The notes: generated by a model from the sequence alone, not told the origin. A stretch of 64,000 nucleotides of DNA from Mercurialis annua (GCF_937616625.2 NC_065577.1:8101001-8165000), one strand, 5' to 3'. Positions 1-13,032 are shown, counted from the stretch's first letter. Numbers and translations are program-made.

Positions 1-294
1 ATTGAAAATCCACTTAATCGGTGCCGATAAGGACGCCATACATAACTTGTTTTTTTTTTAGTTCCGGTGTTCGACGTAACAACCAATATATAGGATTTTC
101 AATTGACGATCCAAGTCGCAAAAAAAAATGAAGTTGATGATTCCAAAATTTGTTTCGAAAGTGTAAAACATGCTATAGTTCATAATTTTAATTTGCATTT
201 AAGCTTTCAATATACACATCTCTACCAGCATTTAGTTATTAAGGATGCAATCAAGGGGTGTGTCAGTCGAGGGAAGTCTAGTTTTGCCACAAAC

Positions 295-3200
295 CTGAGG
301 GATTCCTGCATATAGTGCTGCAGCAGTGGAACCACTATTAATCAAAGAAAAGCGAAGTCAAAATATTTAGCTACGTTAGATGTTTACAATGTACTCATGT
401 CAGGATCGAGTAAAATAGAACACCAACCTGCCCCCATGATGTATTGCAGCCAGACATCTTGGAAATAGCCAACTGTATGGTATCATACTGGTTTGGAGAA
501 CTAAAAGATGTCAGTTAACAAAGACGAAGAGTTGTCGCAAAATTTAGCAGCTGATAGCCTAAACTTCTCATTTTAACATTCCAGTTATATGATTTCACAT
601 GTGGAGTCAAAATCAAGACACCTTTTCATATGCATATATCGAAATGTAATTTCATACAAAAAGAGGTATTCTGATACTCTAGTTGATTCTATGATCTCTG
701 AGGATTTCTATTTTGTAGTGGAAACTGATGTCTTCATATAGTCCTACATTTCAACATCTCATTTCCATTTCCAAAAACAACTATGAAACTCCAAAATTTT
801 ATATATATATAACCAATTCGTGTAAAAAAAAGGCTGTTGAGCAGTTTCTTGCTTCAGAGATTCCGTTTTTTATGCAATATAGCAATCCAGATTACAGGCT
901 ACAAGCCTTGTAATGCAGTTGGAAATTGAAATGGCCATATATCTTCCAAATCTATTGGTTCTTACTACAAGTCAAGAATAAACTGACCAGTTAGAGATTA
1001 TTTTAAAGCCGAATTTTTTACTCAGCTCCTCGAGCTTTTGTCAAAAAGCTGCAGGGCTCTTGTGAAACTGATGAGCTCATATTGGCCTAGGATCTGAATA
1101 AATTTGCAAGAGTTTCCTATGGTGCTTTTATTATTTTCTTTTAAAGGAATGGGACTCTTCTACTATCAAGTTACCCAATAAGAAAATGCTCACCCAGGAA
1201 AGCAGAAGAGGCGACCATCAAAGAGACAGATCCCCTCCTCATTGTACGTCAGCCCTTGATCCGCAGAGGAAGTTTTGGTAGCAATCACTTTGACAGCATC
1301 ATCTAAAGGTTCATATCCGGAAGTAAAAAGGATAAATTTGAAATCTGTGATCTCCATTACAGTCTGAATAACCCAAAGGAATGCTTGCGGGTGCTTTAAA
1401 AAGCCCATACTGCAAAATCAAAAAGAAGCACAATTCAAGAGAAAACAGAGATTGGCAATCAAAATAAAATATGAAAACCCCACAGCCTGAACAGCTATAG
1501 AAATAAAATTCTACACTCAGAATAGTTACTCTTAGGCTGGTGGCAAAGTTGTGTAATGTCAAGATTCCACCCTACTATTTTCCCCTTCAAATTATTATCT
1601 ATAATGCCCGGAAACTTCTCAAATCCTATGCTTCGGCTTTCATTTCTATTTTCGAAAACATTTCTGAAACTCCAAATTTTAGTTTTTATAACCTATTTTT
1701 GTAAAAACTGTGGTTTCTGTTTTCGTTTCAGTGACATTTTCAGTGTTTTCATTTCCGTGCTACATAACCTAATAATATCAGTGATGATAAGCTGTAAAAG
1801 AATACAAACAAAGCAAGGAACTTACCTTCCGATAGAACTTAGCCCTATGAAAACAGGCGGCAGCACTGATGACTTCAAAAAAGATTCTAATTTTACATGA
1901 GCGGCACATATTTCTTCTTTTGTTCTAGTACTCCCAGGAGAATAGTGTGCTGAAATTTCTCCACACTTTTTACATGAAAACTGCCATTCAGTTGGGAGGA
2001 ACCAAAACCCGCAAACTCGAACATTTGATGGCCAATAATCTGTTAATGTGTCAGCATAGCAGGATGATTGAAATGAATAAATAAGAGACAGTCCTACTTT
2101 TGATCATATCATTGGTGAAATTATTAAAAGCTCACAAAAGTAAAAAGCTGAAATCCTAGATATATAGACTGCAACGTAGGAGATATCCTGCGTCTCTGTG
2201 ACGCAGGCCCAAAGATGTGTGGGTTATCAATGAAGGCATTAATGATTTTCGTTCTTCACACAACTAACAAGACCTACTGGAAACAGAAAGCAATAGATAT
2301 CTTGTAGCACAAATCCTCTTTTATACAGAGAAATTAAAACAGATTTATTATGTTTGGGTTACCTTAACTTAAATAATATTTTCACATGCACTAAGAGTCT
2401 CATGATCAGCAAATAAATACCAGTTTTTAACTTTTTAGTCTTTTAACTAACAAAGAGGAAAGTGGAGAGGGAGTGGGTATATTGAGTTCAACGCACAAGG
2501 GCACAACTCGGAAATTAAAGTTACCCGGACATTCAACAATTTCCTTGCTAAACCCATACCTGTTACAGAAAATTGGTTAATTAGAAGTTGGTGAAGTTTT
2601 TAACTCTTTTTGGGATAGCAGAGATGAGGAAAAAATAAAAGAGTAAGAAAAGATAACAAAATGTTTATACCATTTCTAACTAAAATTATCAGGAAAATCA
2701 TCATTAAAGGACATTCGCTCAGTACTGATTTTTGTTCAGTTACCATAACTTCTTATTTTACTTCCATCCCAACCGCATGGTGGAATGAATCCCTTTTGGT
2801 CTATTATTTTCATGAAATGCATGGGCCATTCACATGGAATTTTGAGGCCAAGGGAGTTGATGACTTGATGGAAGAAAGCCATTTTCTTTATACCCTTATC
2901 TCATCACACATTTGATAGATCAATTATTGTTATTTCAATTCAAAAGGCATGACTCACAAGAGTAGTGGAGATGGTGGCCAATTATGCCAAGTGGGAAGAC
3001 CTGTTACTGGGTCCTGCATACATTGGAAAGTTGATGATGATATTAGAAATCCATTATGAGACAAAATAACCAATTATCAGATTGTAAATGAACTAGGAAA
3101 CATCTACATATCTAGTGTAGCAAATATAACTAGGAACTGTAATATTAAAATGCACCAACAGTAAGAGGGCAGGCACTCAGATTTAAATCATCGCTTCTCC

Positions 3201-6200
3201 ATAATCCTGAATTTTCAGCAAAAAGCGGCCACATCCAGTGAATCACGTCTTTCCAGCAAACCTACGCCCACAAAAATGTCAAGAATATCCTAATAAATAA
3301 GCTTGCATTTCGATAGCTATATGATTATAACAAGCAAAAGTATCAAAAGCTGATTACTTATTGTTTGTTGACAAAATTATGGAACCCATCAGTTTCTTAA
3401 AGCCTTGTTGGACAAGTAAGAGGAAAGATTATACTGAATAAGATTCGAACACCTTGTCAGCGGATGCTTGTTGCAGATATTCATAAAGAACGGGAAACTC
3501 TTTTCTGAAGTGACACTCAAATGATGAAGGTGCACTGTAAGGAAGGACGCAAAGAAAACTTCATACAGAAAAATTTTCATTTCAAAAAATGAGTGCATGA
3601 GATTTTTTCTTCCTGGACAAAAATAATTAAGCAATCAAACAGATGTCTCCCATACAGGTAAATAATAAGACATTAATGTCCTCATTTGAGCGTGTTCCCA
3701 CAACAATTTAACCTAAGACTAATCCAATAGCAGATAAATACTGCCAATCAAACAGACAATGATTGATCTTCGCGTCTTTGGTCTGTGAAAGATATTACAA
3801 TTAGATCTAGGCCTTACCGGTCAACCGACTCACATTTTGTCTCGATATGCATCTTAGTAGTTGATCGACTTGCATTTTATCTTGATCTCGATTTAATAGC
3901 ATAAGCCTTATATGTTCGTTATATTTGACACTCCAAATCAATATAGGATTACATTCTTTAACATACTCTCTCATGAACAACTATACTGGACAGTTGTCAC
4001 TTTATATTTTCAAAGATACTCCTCCAAGTGCATTGTGCTGGACAATTTTTTTCATTTGCCAAATACAGATAGCATCTCTAACCATCCTCAAACAACCTTC
4101 CCGTGTTTCTCTGTGACCTGAGATCTTTACACGGATCTAGTCTTTTTTACTAGCACAAACACTAAGCTTTTGGTTGAATCCAAGATCTTTTCATTATTAT
4201 GTTTTGTTAAGTTCTGATACCATATTGGTATCCACGGATATGCTACAGCAGAATCTGGGTATTAGTAGTTGATAGGCTAACCCTTCACTAAAATATCCTA
4301 GCCATTTTAGTTAATACACAAAATTACCTTATATTTCCATGACTTTTTCACTCATGATCAATGTAGGATTACATTCCCTAACAATTGACTACTTGGAAAT
4401 ATCAATTTTGCAAATATGCTTTTCTAACATCATGGTTTTTCTGGAATAAATTTAAGGCTGTGAATATTTCCTCATCTACATCTAGCATATGCACTCCCCA
4501 TCAAAATGCATACATTTTTTATTCCAACTAAAGGCTTCATTGAAGAGATTCAAGGAAATAGTTTGTAAAATTATGAACGTATTCCTCATATTAGTGATTG
4601 TTTCCCCTCCACCTCCTCCACCACATTCTCATTAATCTTCTAAGAGTATTTAGCCACCCTAAAGTTAATCCTATCCCCTCTATCGGCCATAAAGTGCAAG
4701 ATCTATCCTCGCGAGTTCTTCCACATAAGTTTTCTCTTGATTTTAGTACCTGTAAAACACTATTCCACCTTTTCAATTATCCTCTAGAGATGTCGTTTTC
4801 TAAGATTAGAAGAACAGAACAAACAATTTCAGTAAAAGATTACATGTGAAACTTATTCTTACCACATACTCTGAGTCATGTACTACAACATCTTAGCACT
4901 ATTCATCAACATCATCCTCCAAAGAAGTTCAAGAGTTTCATCTTCCATTATCTAATCAACTGTCTAGACACATTTGTCCTTGCCAAACTACCAACTCTAT
5001 AGCAGAGTGGAGAACCATGTGTTTCAGATAACAACTTTACTCAAAACTTAATTCAGTTTTTTTATCATCACTCGTCATTGCATTTCATTAACTTCATAAT
5101 GCATCCTGAAAACAAATCTAAATGTACTCCACAAATATATAAAATGTCCAGTAGAAAACATTTACATCAATTATACATTCAAGTAGATTTCAATATTCTT
5201 AAGTACATGCGTTATATATATGCCCTTTTCATATTTCATAATGCATATGCAAAAGCATGGGTTTCCATAAACTAGAGAAATCATGTGTCCTAACCTCCTT
5301 GAGGTACTATAGTTAAATAGACTAGCATTCACAGCCTATGTTATAGAGACATCAGCTATGTACGTGTGAACTCTATCATTACCTGTATGGAATAACATAA
5401 GGAGCAGCAACAACACAACGAACACGATTAAGTTCTGCAAGGCTCCAGCCTTCCTGGAGCAATATACAAAGAAACATTTTCCATAATCAGATATTGCTAC
5501 TAGTTGTAGAGACGAGTGTATATGGCATACTCGAAAAATACCAAAAGAGTAAGAACAAAATAAAATTTTCAACAAGCAATACCAATGCAAAGAAGTTAAT
5601 GACCATAAAATCCTCCTTCATGCTCGGGCTAGATCCAAAAATTCCTTCCACTGCAGAATGGCACTCTTGCCTATGCTCTGTCGTAATAATTCTTTTCTGA
5701 TGTAAAAATTCCAATTCATGAAATCCTATAAAACAAAATTACTTATTAGACAATGTGATTTTCGGGTAGTTAGCTTCCTCGTACTAGCAAGAAAGCCGGT
5801 ATTATTTCCTTAAAAGTGTAAATAACTTGCTAGAAGGAAAATAGGGCGAGTTAAAAGAGTGACTGATTTGAACCTGCGGAATCATCATTCTCATAAACAG
5901 AAAGAACAGGTGGTGATTCGATAGGAAGATACGTAACATGTCCGCTCTCCAAGTGAGACCTTAAGCTCTAATAAAACAGCCAGAAAGTGACAACATCACT
6001 ATTTCCATTGAATAATATGTAAACTAGCTTCCTTTTTCTTTTTCTTCAATGACATATATATATATATATTAGGTGCTCCATTTTCCAAATCAAATCAGCA
6101 AGAAACAAACTAAAATTGTAATTAAAACTAAATAAAGTCTCTCAATTCAAATTAATGAGTGATCAATTGTTTTCAGGTGAATCAATTCTAAAGAATCAAT

Positions 6201-6446
6201 GTAATTCAAACCTCATGAGCTGAATGTGTTATAAGAACTACACGGTATTGTTTCTGGTCACAGGCAAAAGCTGCAGCAATGGCCTGAAAAAGGAATAATC
6301 TTTAATGATGATTTTCCTGAATAAAACTCACCAAATTTTCAAATGGGTCCAAAAAAGAGAGGATTTTGAGGACTTACGGCAATTGGGTAGACATCTCCTT
6401 TGGTTCCAAAAGCCATGAACAAAGCTACTGCTTTCCTTTTCTCCAT
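295..6446 (-). CDS. UGT80-like sterol 3-beta-glucosyltransferase family protein, 13 exons, 3' end outside the window
   Basis: Exons on the minus strand, joined in consistent phase: 6446-6378, 6283-6212, 5967-5874, 5725-5583, 5453-5383, 3534-3453, 3261-3160, 3013-2958, 2559-2525, 2039-1826, 1409-1194, 487-428 and 334-295, giving 418 residues. All introns are GT-AG. The protein opens MEKRKAVALFMAFGTKGDVYP, the nucleotide-sugar transferase N-terminal loop, then has a CWKDVIHWMWPLF block (exon 6/7 junction), VRVCGFWFLP (exon 10) and the donor-binding HHGGSGSTAAALYAGIPQ motif near residues 401-418. This matches the plant UDP-glycosyltransferase group related to sterol glucosyltransferases, of which Arabidopsis At5g24750 is a member. 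The family is about 100 residues longer, so the last exon or exons lie left of base 1. Such enzymes transfer glucose from UDP-glucose to a sterol-like acceptor; the exact substrate is inferred only from the family. Intron 5 (3535-5382) is enlarged by a retroelement. The 35- and 40-nt exons are unusually small but keep phase. Confidence 0.9.
3790..4391 (-). mobile_element. TRIM-like miniature LTR retroelement inside intron 5 of the glycosyltransferase gene
   Basis: Read on the minus strand, two diverged direct repeats begin TGTTAGGGAATGTAATCC (at 4391) and TGTTAAAGAATGTAATCC (at 3966). They also share a TAGGATTACATTC/CAAT block, a CCTTATAT block and a TAGTAGTTGAT block. The first repeat is followed at 4213-4224 by TGGTATCAGAAC, one base from the initiator-methionine-tRNA primer-binding site of Copia-type elements (TGGTATCAGAGC). 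The second is preceded by the purine run GAGAGAG. Repeats are roughly 160-180 bp and the interior about 245 bp with no coding capacity, the size and plan of TRIM elements. The LTR inner ends are not sharp, and divergence suggests an old insertion. Confidence 0.55.
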
Positions 6447-6530
6447 CACCCCTTCTATTCTTTTCTGCACTTTTTTTTGTTTGCAGACCTCATAGCAACT
6501 CAAAATGCAAATACAAGTGTTTTAAATGAA

Positions 6531-6898
6531 GGACTAACCCATTTTAAGGTCCCTCAATTTTACGTTTTTATCTATCACGTCCTTAAACTTTTATTTGATT
6601 TTATCTGGCCCTTAAACTTTATATTTATATTTTATTTGGTTCTTAAACCTTTATTTGAACTTATTTGATCCTTCAATTTTATATTTTTTAATTTATCTAG
6701 TTCCTGGACTTTCATCCATTTGAAACCCGAGAAACCAAAAAATTCAAAGTACAAGAGTTTGATAAGACCAAATAGTAGTTCGGGAACCAGATGAACTAAA
6801 AACGTAAAGTTCGGAGACCAGATAAGACTAAATGGGAGATCAGGGAGCAAATAAACTAAAACATAAAGTTTAAAAACCATAAAATGAATTAATCCTTA
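6531..6898. repeat. Palindromic terminal-inverted-repeat element
   Basis: The left arm (CCATTTTAAGGTCCCTCAATTT) is answered at the right by an imperfect complement ending ATGAATTAATCC. Each arm repeats a GGTCCtTAAACTTTTATTT-like unit several times. No coding capacity. It lies directly upstream of the glycosyltransferase start at 6446, so it may sit in that gene's promoter. Confidence 0.5.
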
Positions 6899-6958
6899 AA
6901 TAAACTAGTGTACTTGCACGGAATCTAATTAATAATTGTATTTTTAAAATTAATTTAT

Positions 6959-7679
6959 ACCGACCTTTACTTTTTTTATAGCACCACGACCTTATAATTT
7001 CGTCAATTGCATCCTATTTCGTATTTTTCGTTTCAGTAGCACCCTAAATTGAAAAAAAATAGATAATTTTATTAGTATAAAGATTAAATTTTATAAAACA
7101 AAAAATATAAGAATCATTTTATACATTTTGGCTAAATTTAAAAAGATCTTTTAACTTAAAATACATTCAAACATTACCCTCTTCTCCATTAATTTTTTTT
7201 TAAAAAAAAATATCTTCCCCAACTTTTTTTTGACAACTTTCCCGATCCACCACCTTTTTCCGTCATCGCCATTTTCTACCATCGTCTTCCATGGAAGACT
7301 AGCAGACGTGCCAGTCTTCCATAGAAGACGAGCTGCTCATCTTCCATGGAATACGGGCAGCTTGTCTTCGGAAGCGGGCGGTGACGGAGAGCGGCGGCAT
7401 GCTCTAGGAGGCGGTGTCAGATTTGATTGATTTAATTAATTTTTTTATGAAAAAAATAGTTTGTATTTATAATTTAAAACATTATATAATATTTAGAACT
7501 TTTGAAAAGTATGAATGATTTGTTTTGAACTTTATTCAAATAAAAAGAGTTCAATTTGATGCTTTGGAGTGCTATTGAAATGTAAAGATACGAAATAGGG
7601 TGCAATTGACGAAATTATAAGGTCATGGTGCTATTGAAAAAAAAAAGTAAAGGTCGGTAGTTTTTGAGGGGATAAGCCT
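6959..7679. mobile_element. Non-autonomous TIR element with GC-rich cargo
   Basis: Arms of about 75 bp are near-perfect inverted copies: ACCGACCTTTACTTTTTTTA at 6959 and its complement at about 7638-7657, both followed inwards by the module TTTCGTCAATTGCATCCTA. The right end continues to GGGGATAAGCCT, the terminus of the 12382-12755 element; the left end lacks that piece and is probably truncated. Between the arms, 7230-7430 is markedly GC-rich and unlike the AT-rich flanks, as if host sequence had been captured. No intact gene is readable in it. Confidence 0.6.
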
Positions 7680-8360
7680 TTTTTTAATATTTCTGCTCTT
7701 AAATATTATTTAGACTTCCGTTTGTAACACACAACATTGATTATCAGATTTAAACGGTTTTTCGGAGTTTTAAAAATTATTGTTTAAGGACTAATTTTCA
7801 AATTAAAAGGGAACATCATGGTAATCTTTAAATACTAATTATCAACATATGCAACTAAAATTCATGATTTGTATTTATAATATATGTAATATTCGTAATA
7901 TTTTTTAAATAACATTTATATATATTTTAAAAAATTAAAAAATATACAATTTATATTTAGTAATTTATTTTTAAAATAGTTAATTTTGAAAGGTTTTATA
8001 ATAATTTCAATAATATTTGGTAATTACAGACTTGCAGTTATCAAACAGACTTATTTAATTTAGCACTTAAAAAAATTAACAATTGTTATTTTCAGCACTT
8101 AATTTTCAGTTTTATTAAACGTCATCTTCATTTAAACTTTTAGAGTTTATTGCATATTTAAGAGGCTTTTTATAGAAAATATTATTTTTTTTAGAATATT
8201 TATTATTTTACTATCCGTTTAGAATTTGAAAAAATTACCAATAAGCTACTTAAAAGAATTAAAAATATATTATTTTATTATCAATAGGATCGAACCTGGG
8301 ACCTCTCATTTATTGTTTATATGTCTAATCACAAATGTTTTTCTAATTGTTGTTTCTATA

Positions 8361-8647
8361 TACTCCCTCCGTCCCAATAGAGTTGTCCACTTTGAGAAAG
8401 TTTTTTGTCCCAAAATACTTGTCCACTTTCAAAAAGTAACTAACTTTTACACTCAATGTTTCTATATTACCCCTATTTAAAATCCACTAATGAGTAAATT
8501 GAAATTAAATTGCAAGTGGACCCTATATTAAATAGGGATATGACAAGAAAAGTAAGGAGAATTTTACAAAACCCATAAACAATAATTGCTTTTCTTAAAC
8601 TGTGTGATAAAGGCAAAGTGGACAACTCTATTGGGACGGAGGGAGTA
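8361..8647. mobile_element. Stowaway (Tc1/mariner-type) MITE
   Basis: The 287-bp element is bounded by TACTCCCTCCGTCCCAATAG and its inverted copy CTATTGGGACGGAGGGAGTA, the classic plant CTCCCTCCGTCCC terminus, with TA on both sides as expected for the target duplication. The inverted match continues through AGTTGTCCACTTTG. No coding capacity. Confidence 0.9.
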
Positions 8648-9204
8648 CTTTTTATTAAAAATCTGAATATTATACTATGTTGCCTTTCGTTTTGAATGTT
8701 CTTTGCCACTACTTGTGACTTTTTATTATATAATTCATATTCATTAAAAAAGTCAGCGAGTATTTTTATACATCGTCTTATATAATAAAATGGTTACTAA
8801 AATATCATTTTATTTTAAAAATGATTTTTTATCACTGAAAAAAAATTATCGAGTTGACTTATGGTTGATCATATATATATAAAAAATATTAGGTATTTTT
8901 TTTTAATAAATGTGGGCGACACCACAAAATTTTATTTGATGACCCTTATTTATGGTGGAGGAAAATCATGGTTTAAAAAAATCAAAATCACAAAATTAAT
9001 GCCTACAATCCATAAAACCATTTACGATCCTGAATGATAAAAGAATTTTGGCCAAAAATCAACTAAAAATCTCCCAATTCACACACATTAGAAAGTTTAG
9101 TAAATCATTTTGTTACTATGAGCGAAAGCAGGGGTTTTGGAGTTTCCGTTCACTTAGACTTATGGCAAGACTTTATCCTGGACATGTTTTGAAATAATAT
9201 GGAG
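8648..9204. other. AT-rich spacer without a gene
   Basis: No exon-like or RNA-gene signal is seen. The stretch just before the Stowaway element (about 8283-8360) contains, on the minus strand, GGTTCGATCC resembling a tRNA B box, so it may be a SINE relic. Confidence 0.4.
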
Positions 9205-11105
9205 TCGTCACCTAACTCAGTTATGAAATGTCTCTTACATCAACTCGATAACCTTACTCGTCTATGGATAGATTACCGTTCCCGACCAAAGACCAGGTTC
9301 GTGGACCTATCATGACTCATGCGTTTAGCTTTATTAACTTCTTATTTTTATCTACTGGATGCATTTTTATCATCTCGACATTTCAATTGCAGTTTATAGG
9401 ATATCGTATTGAAAAAAAAAAAGCACTTATGAAAACAGTAAACATGTTTGACGCGCATATGACTCGATCTGAACTGGTCAAGTAGCAATCACTCCTAAAC
9501 ATACATCTAAACTTGGCGGTTTCTAAAGTATAACAAGTATTGGCTAGTCTGGTTATATTACATGCATAAAACCTAAAACATGATGTATATGTTTGATTGA
9601 TTTTATTAGGTCATTTTTTAAAATCCTATACAACCTCTAATTACATTTTACATGCAATCTTAAGATGTATAGGTGAGTTGTTGGATTTGATTTGCCAATT
9701 TAACGTGGTTAGTTTTTTACCTTGTTTATATTAAATTTTCATGCTTTTGGACAGCAGTAAACATTGTCAACATACGCATTACGCAATTGATAACCATACA
9801 AGGTAAGAAACACTTTTAAACCTCGTTGACTTGAGCGCCTGGCACTCGCCACGTTTCGACTATCAGTGTGATTACAATTGGTTCTTGAGAACGCATAAGT
9901 TGTTCGACTCGTCGATACGGTTCCACGGGTTTAAACTGAGTTCGATTCCGAGTTTGCGTGGACCCGAAATCCGGTCTGGAAGTCGTTAGGTTCGCTGGTT
10001 GTAGGCTTATGGCCACGATTTACATAATGGATTACACTTTTGGGTTTCGAGCCCAAATTACATTAGGACTGGCCCATTACAAAATTAATATTAAAGTACA
10101 TAAAAAACTCTAAACCTGGGCTCAAACATGGCCGGATTCCTAGCTCAAATTAGCTTGAAAACCTAAAAACAAGATCAAGTTGAGTCTGGGAAGATCTGGA
10201 AATAATTCTAGGAAGCAAGGAAGGACATGAACTTGGGGCCGGTTGCAGTGCCAGCGGCGCTAGTTTTTGATGGCGGCGGCGCCAGTCCTCACCAGCGGAG
10301 GCGCTGGTTGTAGTGACGTCGGTGCCAGTTCAGGCAGAAGCAGTAGTTCATCGTTTTTTCTCGTTCTCTCATCTGTTTTCAACGCAAACATGCTCAAAAA
10401 AACATCAAGCGAAGAAGAAAACAATACAAATATTCTGGAACTATCTTACGGCAATTAAACAGGCATTCACACACCCTAAACTACGGTTTTCAAACAATTT
10501 TGATAACAAGGCATCAAGCACACCAAGAACTCAGAAAAAGAGACAGTTGATTCTAACATGCTCCCTAAGTGTAAGAATTCAATAGATTCAAATTTAATGG
10601 AATAAAAATATTAGGACGGACCTAAAACATGCTTCTTAACCCAATTTTATGGCAGTTTGGAAAAGAGCATTAACACAGCAGTTATAGTAACACAATCAAA
10701 ATCAATCTAAATATGCAATGTAAATCATGAAATTGACAAATATGATGAAAAGTGATACAGACAATTAATGGTCCTCAGAAGTACAGTTATAAGTTCTTGG
10801 CTCGATTATTGCAAAGTGGATGTGGAATCTAGCTTCGAATCGCGCATAATAGCTTCGTACTTAATTGATTAAAGCGTCTCAGCTTGTTTTAGAACTGGAA
10901 TCGAGTGCGGTTTGTGTGTGGGTGTTTGAGTGAGGGGTTCGTCCAACTCTCTAATTCTAGGGTTAGGGTTTCTAATTTGGTGTGTGATTTTTGTGCTCTG
11001 GTTCGACCAATTTTTCCCGACCCCTGACTAGATTGTTTAAAGGTAGTATTTATAGAGATGAGGGAGATTTAGAGTTAGTTAGAATTCAGTTTGTGTTAGG
11101 CTTTT
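9205..11105 (-). repeat. LTR-like dispersed repeat, minus orientation
   Basis: Read on the minus strand there is a TATA box (CTATAAATAC near 11050) followed by a leader rich in AACCCTA, then a conserved island with TTCGAAGCTAGATTCCACATCC, CACTTTGCAATAA and TTCTGAGGACC...TGTATCACTTTT. The same island, order and TATA recur on the plus strand at 30395-31110. At the far end the text GGTGACGACTCC resembles the first bases after the LTR of many plant Ty3/gypsy elements. I read this as an LTR or LTR plus leader of a retroelement without its coding region; the boundaries are approximate. Confidence 0.4.
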
Positions 11106-11564
11106 ATTAGATAGAGTTCCAGAAAAAATGAAGTGTATGAAGTGTTTTTAGATTAGGAAAAACCACTTTTAATCTAATTAAATTAGAATTATTTTATTAA
11201 GGTTAAGCAAAATGTGTTTAAAAGTTATATTTAGTGCACGAAAGTGCTTAAAAAGTTTTCTAAGGTCCTATGAATTTGGTTATGGTTAATTTCAGTCCAT
11301 CAAATTTGCAAATTGACCCATAAACTTCTAAAATATTACAATTAGTTCACTAGACTTAACAATCTCTTTGGATTTTATAGGTTATTCACGACTAATTACA
11401 TTTCAACCCTTCAAATTCTTAGGTATGCACTGATTAAACTTGTTTGGATTCAAATCGATAGTTTGTCACCAGGACGATTTTCTCTAGAAATCATCATTGA
11501 ACGTTCAGTCCCTTATCACTTTTTACCTATTTAAAAAATAAGTGTCTATAGTTATATTTTAAAA

Positions 11565-11936
11565 TGGATTAATTCCATATAAAATCACCATTTTTACATG
11601 TTTTTTCATTTTAATCACGTACTTTAAAAAGTGTCAAATAAAATCACCACCTTTCATTTTTTTGCAAATTTATCATCGATGAGTAAAATTTGATGTCTTT
11701 TTTCTCCCAAATAAATGTTTTAATCTAACTAATGCCCTATTAACACACAAAATACATTCATCTTACTATTTTCTTGTTGATTCCGGTTGTCGAGTCAATA
11801 AAGATAAATCGAATTTTCACATTCGTGATAGATTTGAAAAAAAATAAAAAGTGGTGATTTTATTTGACACTTTTTAAAGGACGTGATTAAAATAAAAAAA
11901 CATGTAAAGGTGGCGATTTTATATGAAATTAACTCT
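11565..11936. mobile_element. Palindromic TIR element with arms of about 115 bp
   Basis: The left arm TTCCATATAAAATCACCA, ACATGTTTTTTCATTTTAATCACG and AAAGTGTCAAATAAAATCACCAC is repeated inverted at the right. It is long-TIR, non-coding and Mutator-like in plan; no target duplication could be fixed. Confidence 0.6.
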
Positions 11937-12381
11937 TTTAAAATTTAGTTACCATAAAAAAATACAGAAATTCAAAAACCAACTATCCAATTTTTTTTAT
12001 TCTATTTTTTAATGTCCGGTACCAAATGGAATGACAAGTAAAGAATAAAACAATACTATTCAATAATATAATTAGAATAATTGAAAAATATTTCAAAAGT
12101 TGAGAAGTTTTTTTGTCATTAAGGTTGAATTTATTTTATCATCAATTTTAAAATTTAATGAAAGAATGAAGAATCCAACAAAATATAATCCATTAAGATT
12201 GATTTCTTTATAAAATTTTTGATGCCAATTTCAGAAGAATGGTACGCGGCTATTATGTAACAACTTAAAATGATTCATGCAGATCAAAAATAAATGTGAA
12301 AAAATATTCTATAAATGGTATCCACATGAATATAAGTAAATGCATATCTAATTACAAAGTAAATTTTGATTCTTTTTAAAT

Positions 12382-12755
12382 AGGCTTATCCCTTTAAAAT
12401 ACCCCCACCTTTTATCCCCAATTCGTTTGCACCCTCACGTTGTAAAACCACCAAATATACCCAAATTACGACCTTTCACTGTCAATTGCACCCTCAAACA
12501 TTAAATTGACATCTTTTCACTTGAAAAATGTTCAAATCAATACTTTAAATTTTAGCATATATTTTAAAATAGGACTTAATATTTTATTTAAAATAAAAAT
12601 AAACCTAATTTTTCAAGTGAAAAGAGATCAATTTAATGCTTGAGGGTGCAATTGAAAGTGAAAGGTCGTAATTTGGGTATATTTGGTGGTTTTGCAAGGT
12701 GAGGGTGCAAACGAATTGGGGGTAAAAGGTGAGGGGTTTTTAAGGGGATAAGCCT
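12382..12755. mobile_element. 374-bp palindromic TIR element with empty site in the sister duplicate
   Basis: Ends are AGGCTTATCCC and GGGATAAGCCT; long arms continue inwards with the modules CACCTTTTA, AATTCGTTTGCACCCTCACG and CAATTGCACCCTCAAA. It is flanked by TTTAAAT at 12375-12381 and 12756-12762, possibly extendable to 8-9 bp. The paralogous locus near 15965-15985 reads straight through with one TTTAAAT, so the element inserted after the duplication. Target size and arm length suggest a Mutator-like non-autonomous element. Confidence 0.8.
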
Positions 12756-12954
12756 TTTAAATATAAATGTTATGAAAGCTGTCACAGACTCATAATATCT
12801 GAGTAATGAGACAAATTAATGTTGGTATACGTTGAATTAATGGATCTAAATAGAAATAAAATTACATTCCTATTTTTGCATGGAGAACAACAAAATTCTA
12901 ACGTTAAAAAATTAAATTCACAAATCATTTACTGAAAATGCTGGTCGACTTGTG

Positions 12955-12962
12955 TATAAATA
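12955..12962 (+). promoter_or_regulatory. TATA box of the 10-repeat secreted protein gene
   Basis: TATAAATA lies 78 bp upstream of the ATG at 13033, normal for a plant gene with a short leader. The equivalent box is in the same place in the sister gene. Confidence 0.75.
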
Positions 12963-13032
12963 GGAAGCCATGAAACATGTATTCATACACTAAGCAGTTT
13001 TGCTTAGAAATCAGAATCAAAATTAAAAAAAA

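Noticed and set aside
1..250. Final exon of the glycosyltransferase gene
   Set aside because: The expected residues after AGIPQ (a DQF-W-like block) are not readable on the minus strand here, so the next exon is taken to lie outside the window.
4591..4849. Two opposed small open frames in intron 5 of the glycosyltransferase gene
   Set aside because: No conserved motif in either strand; neither fits the exon series of the host gene.
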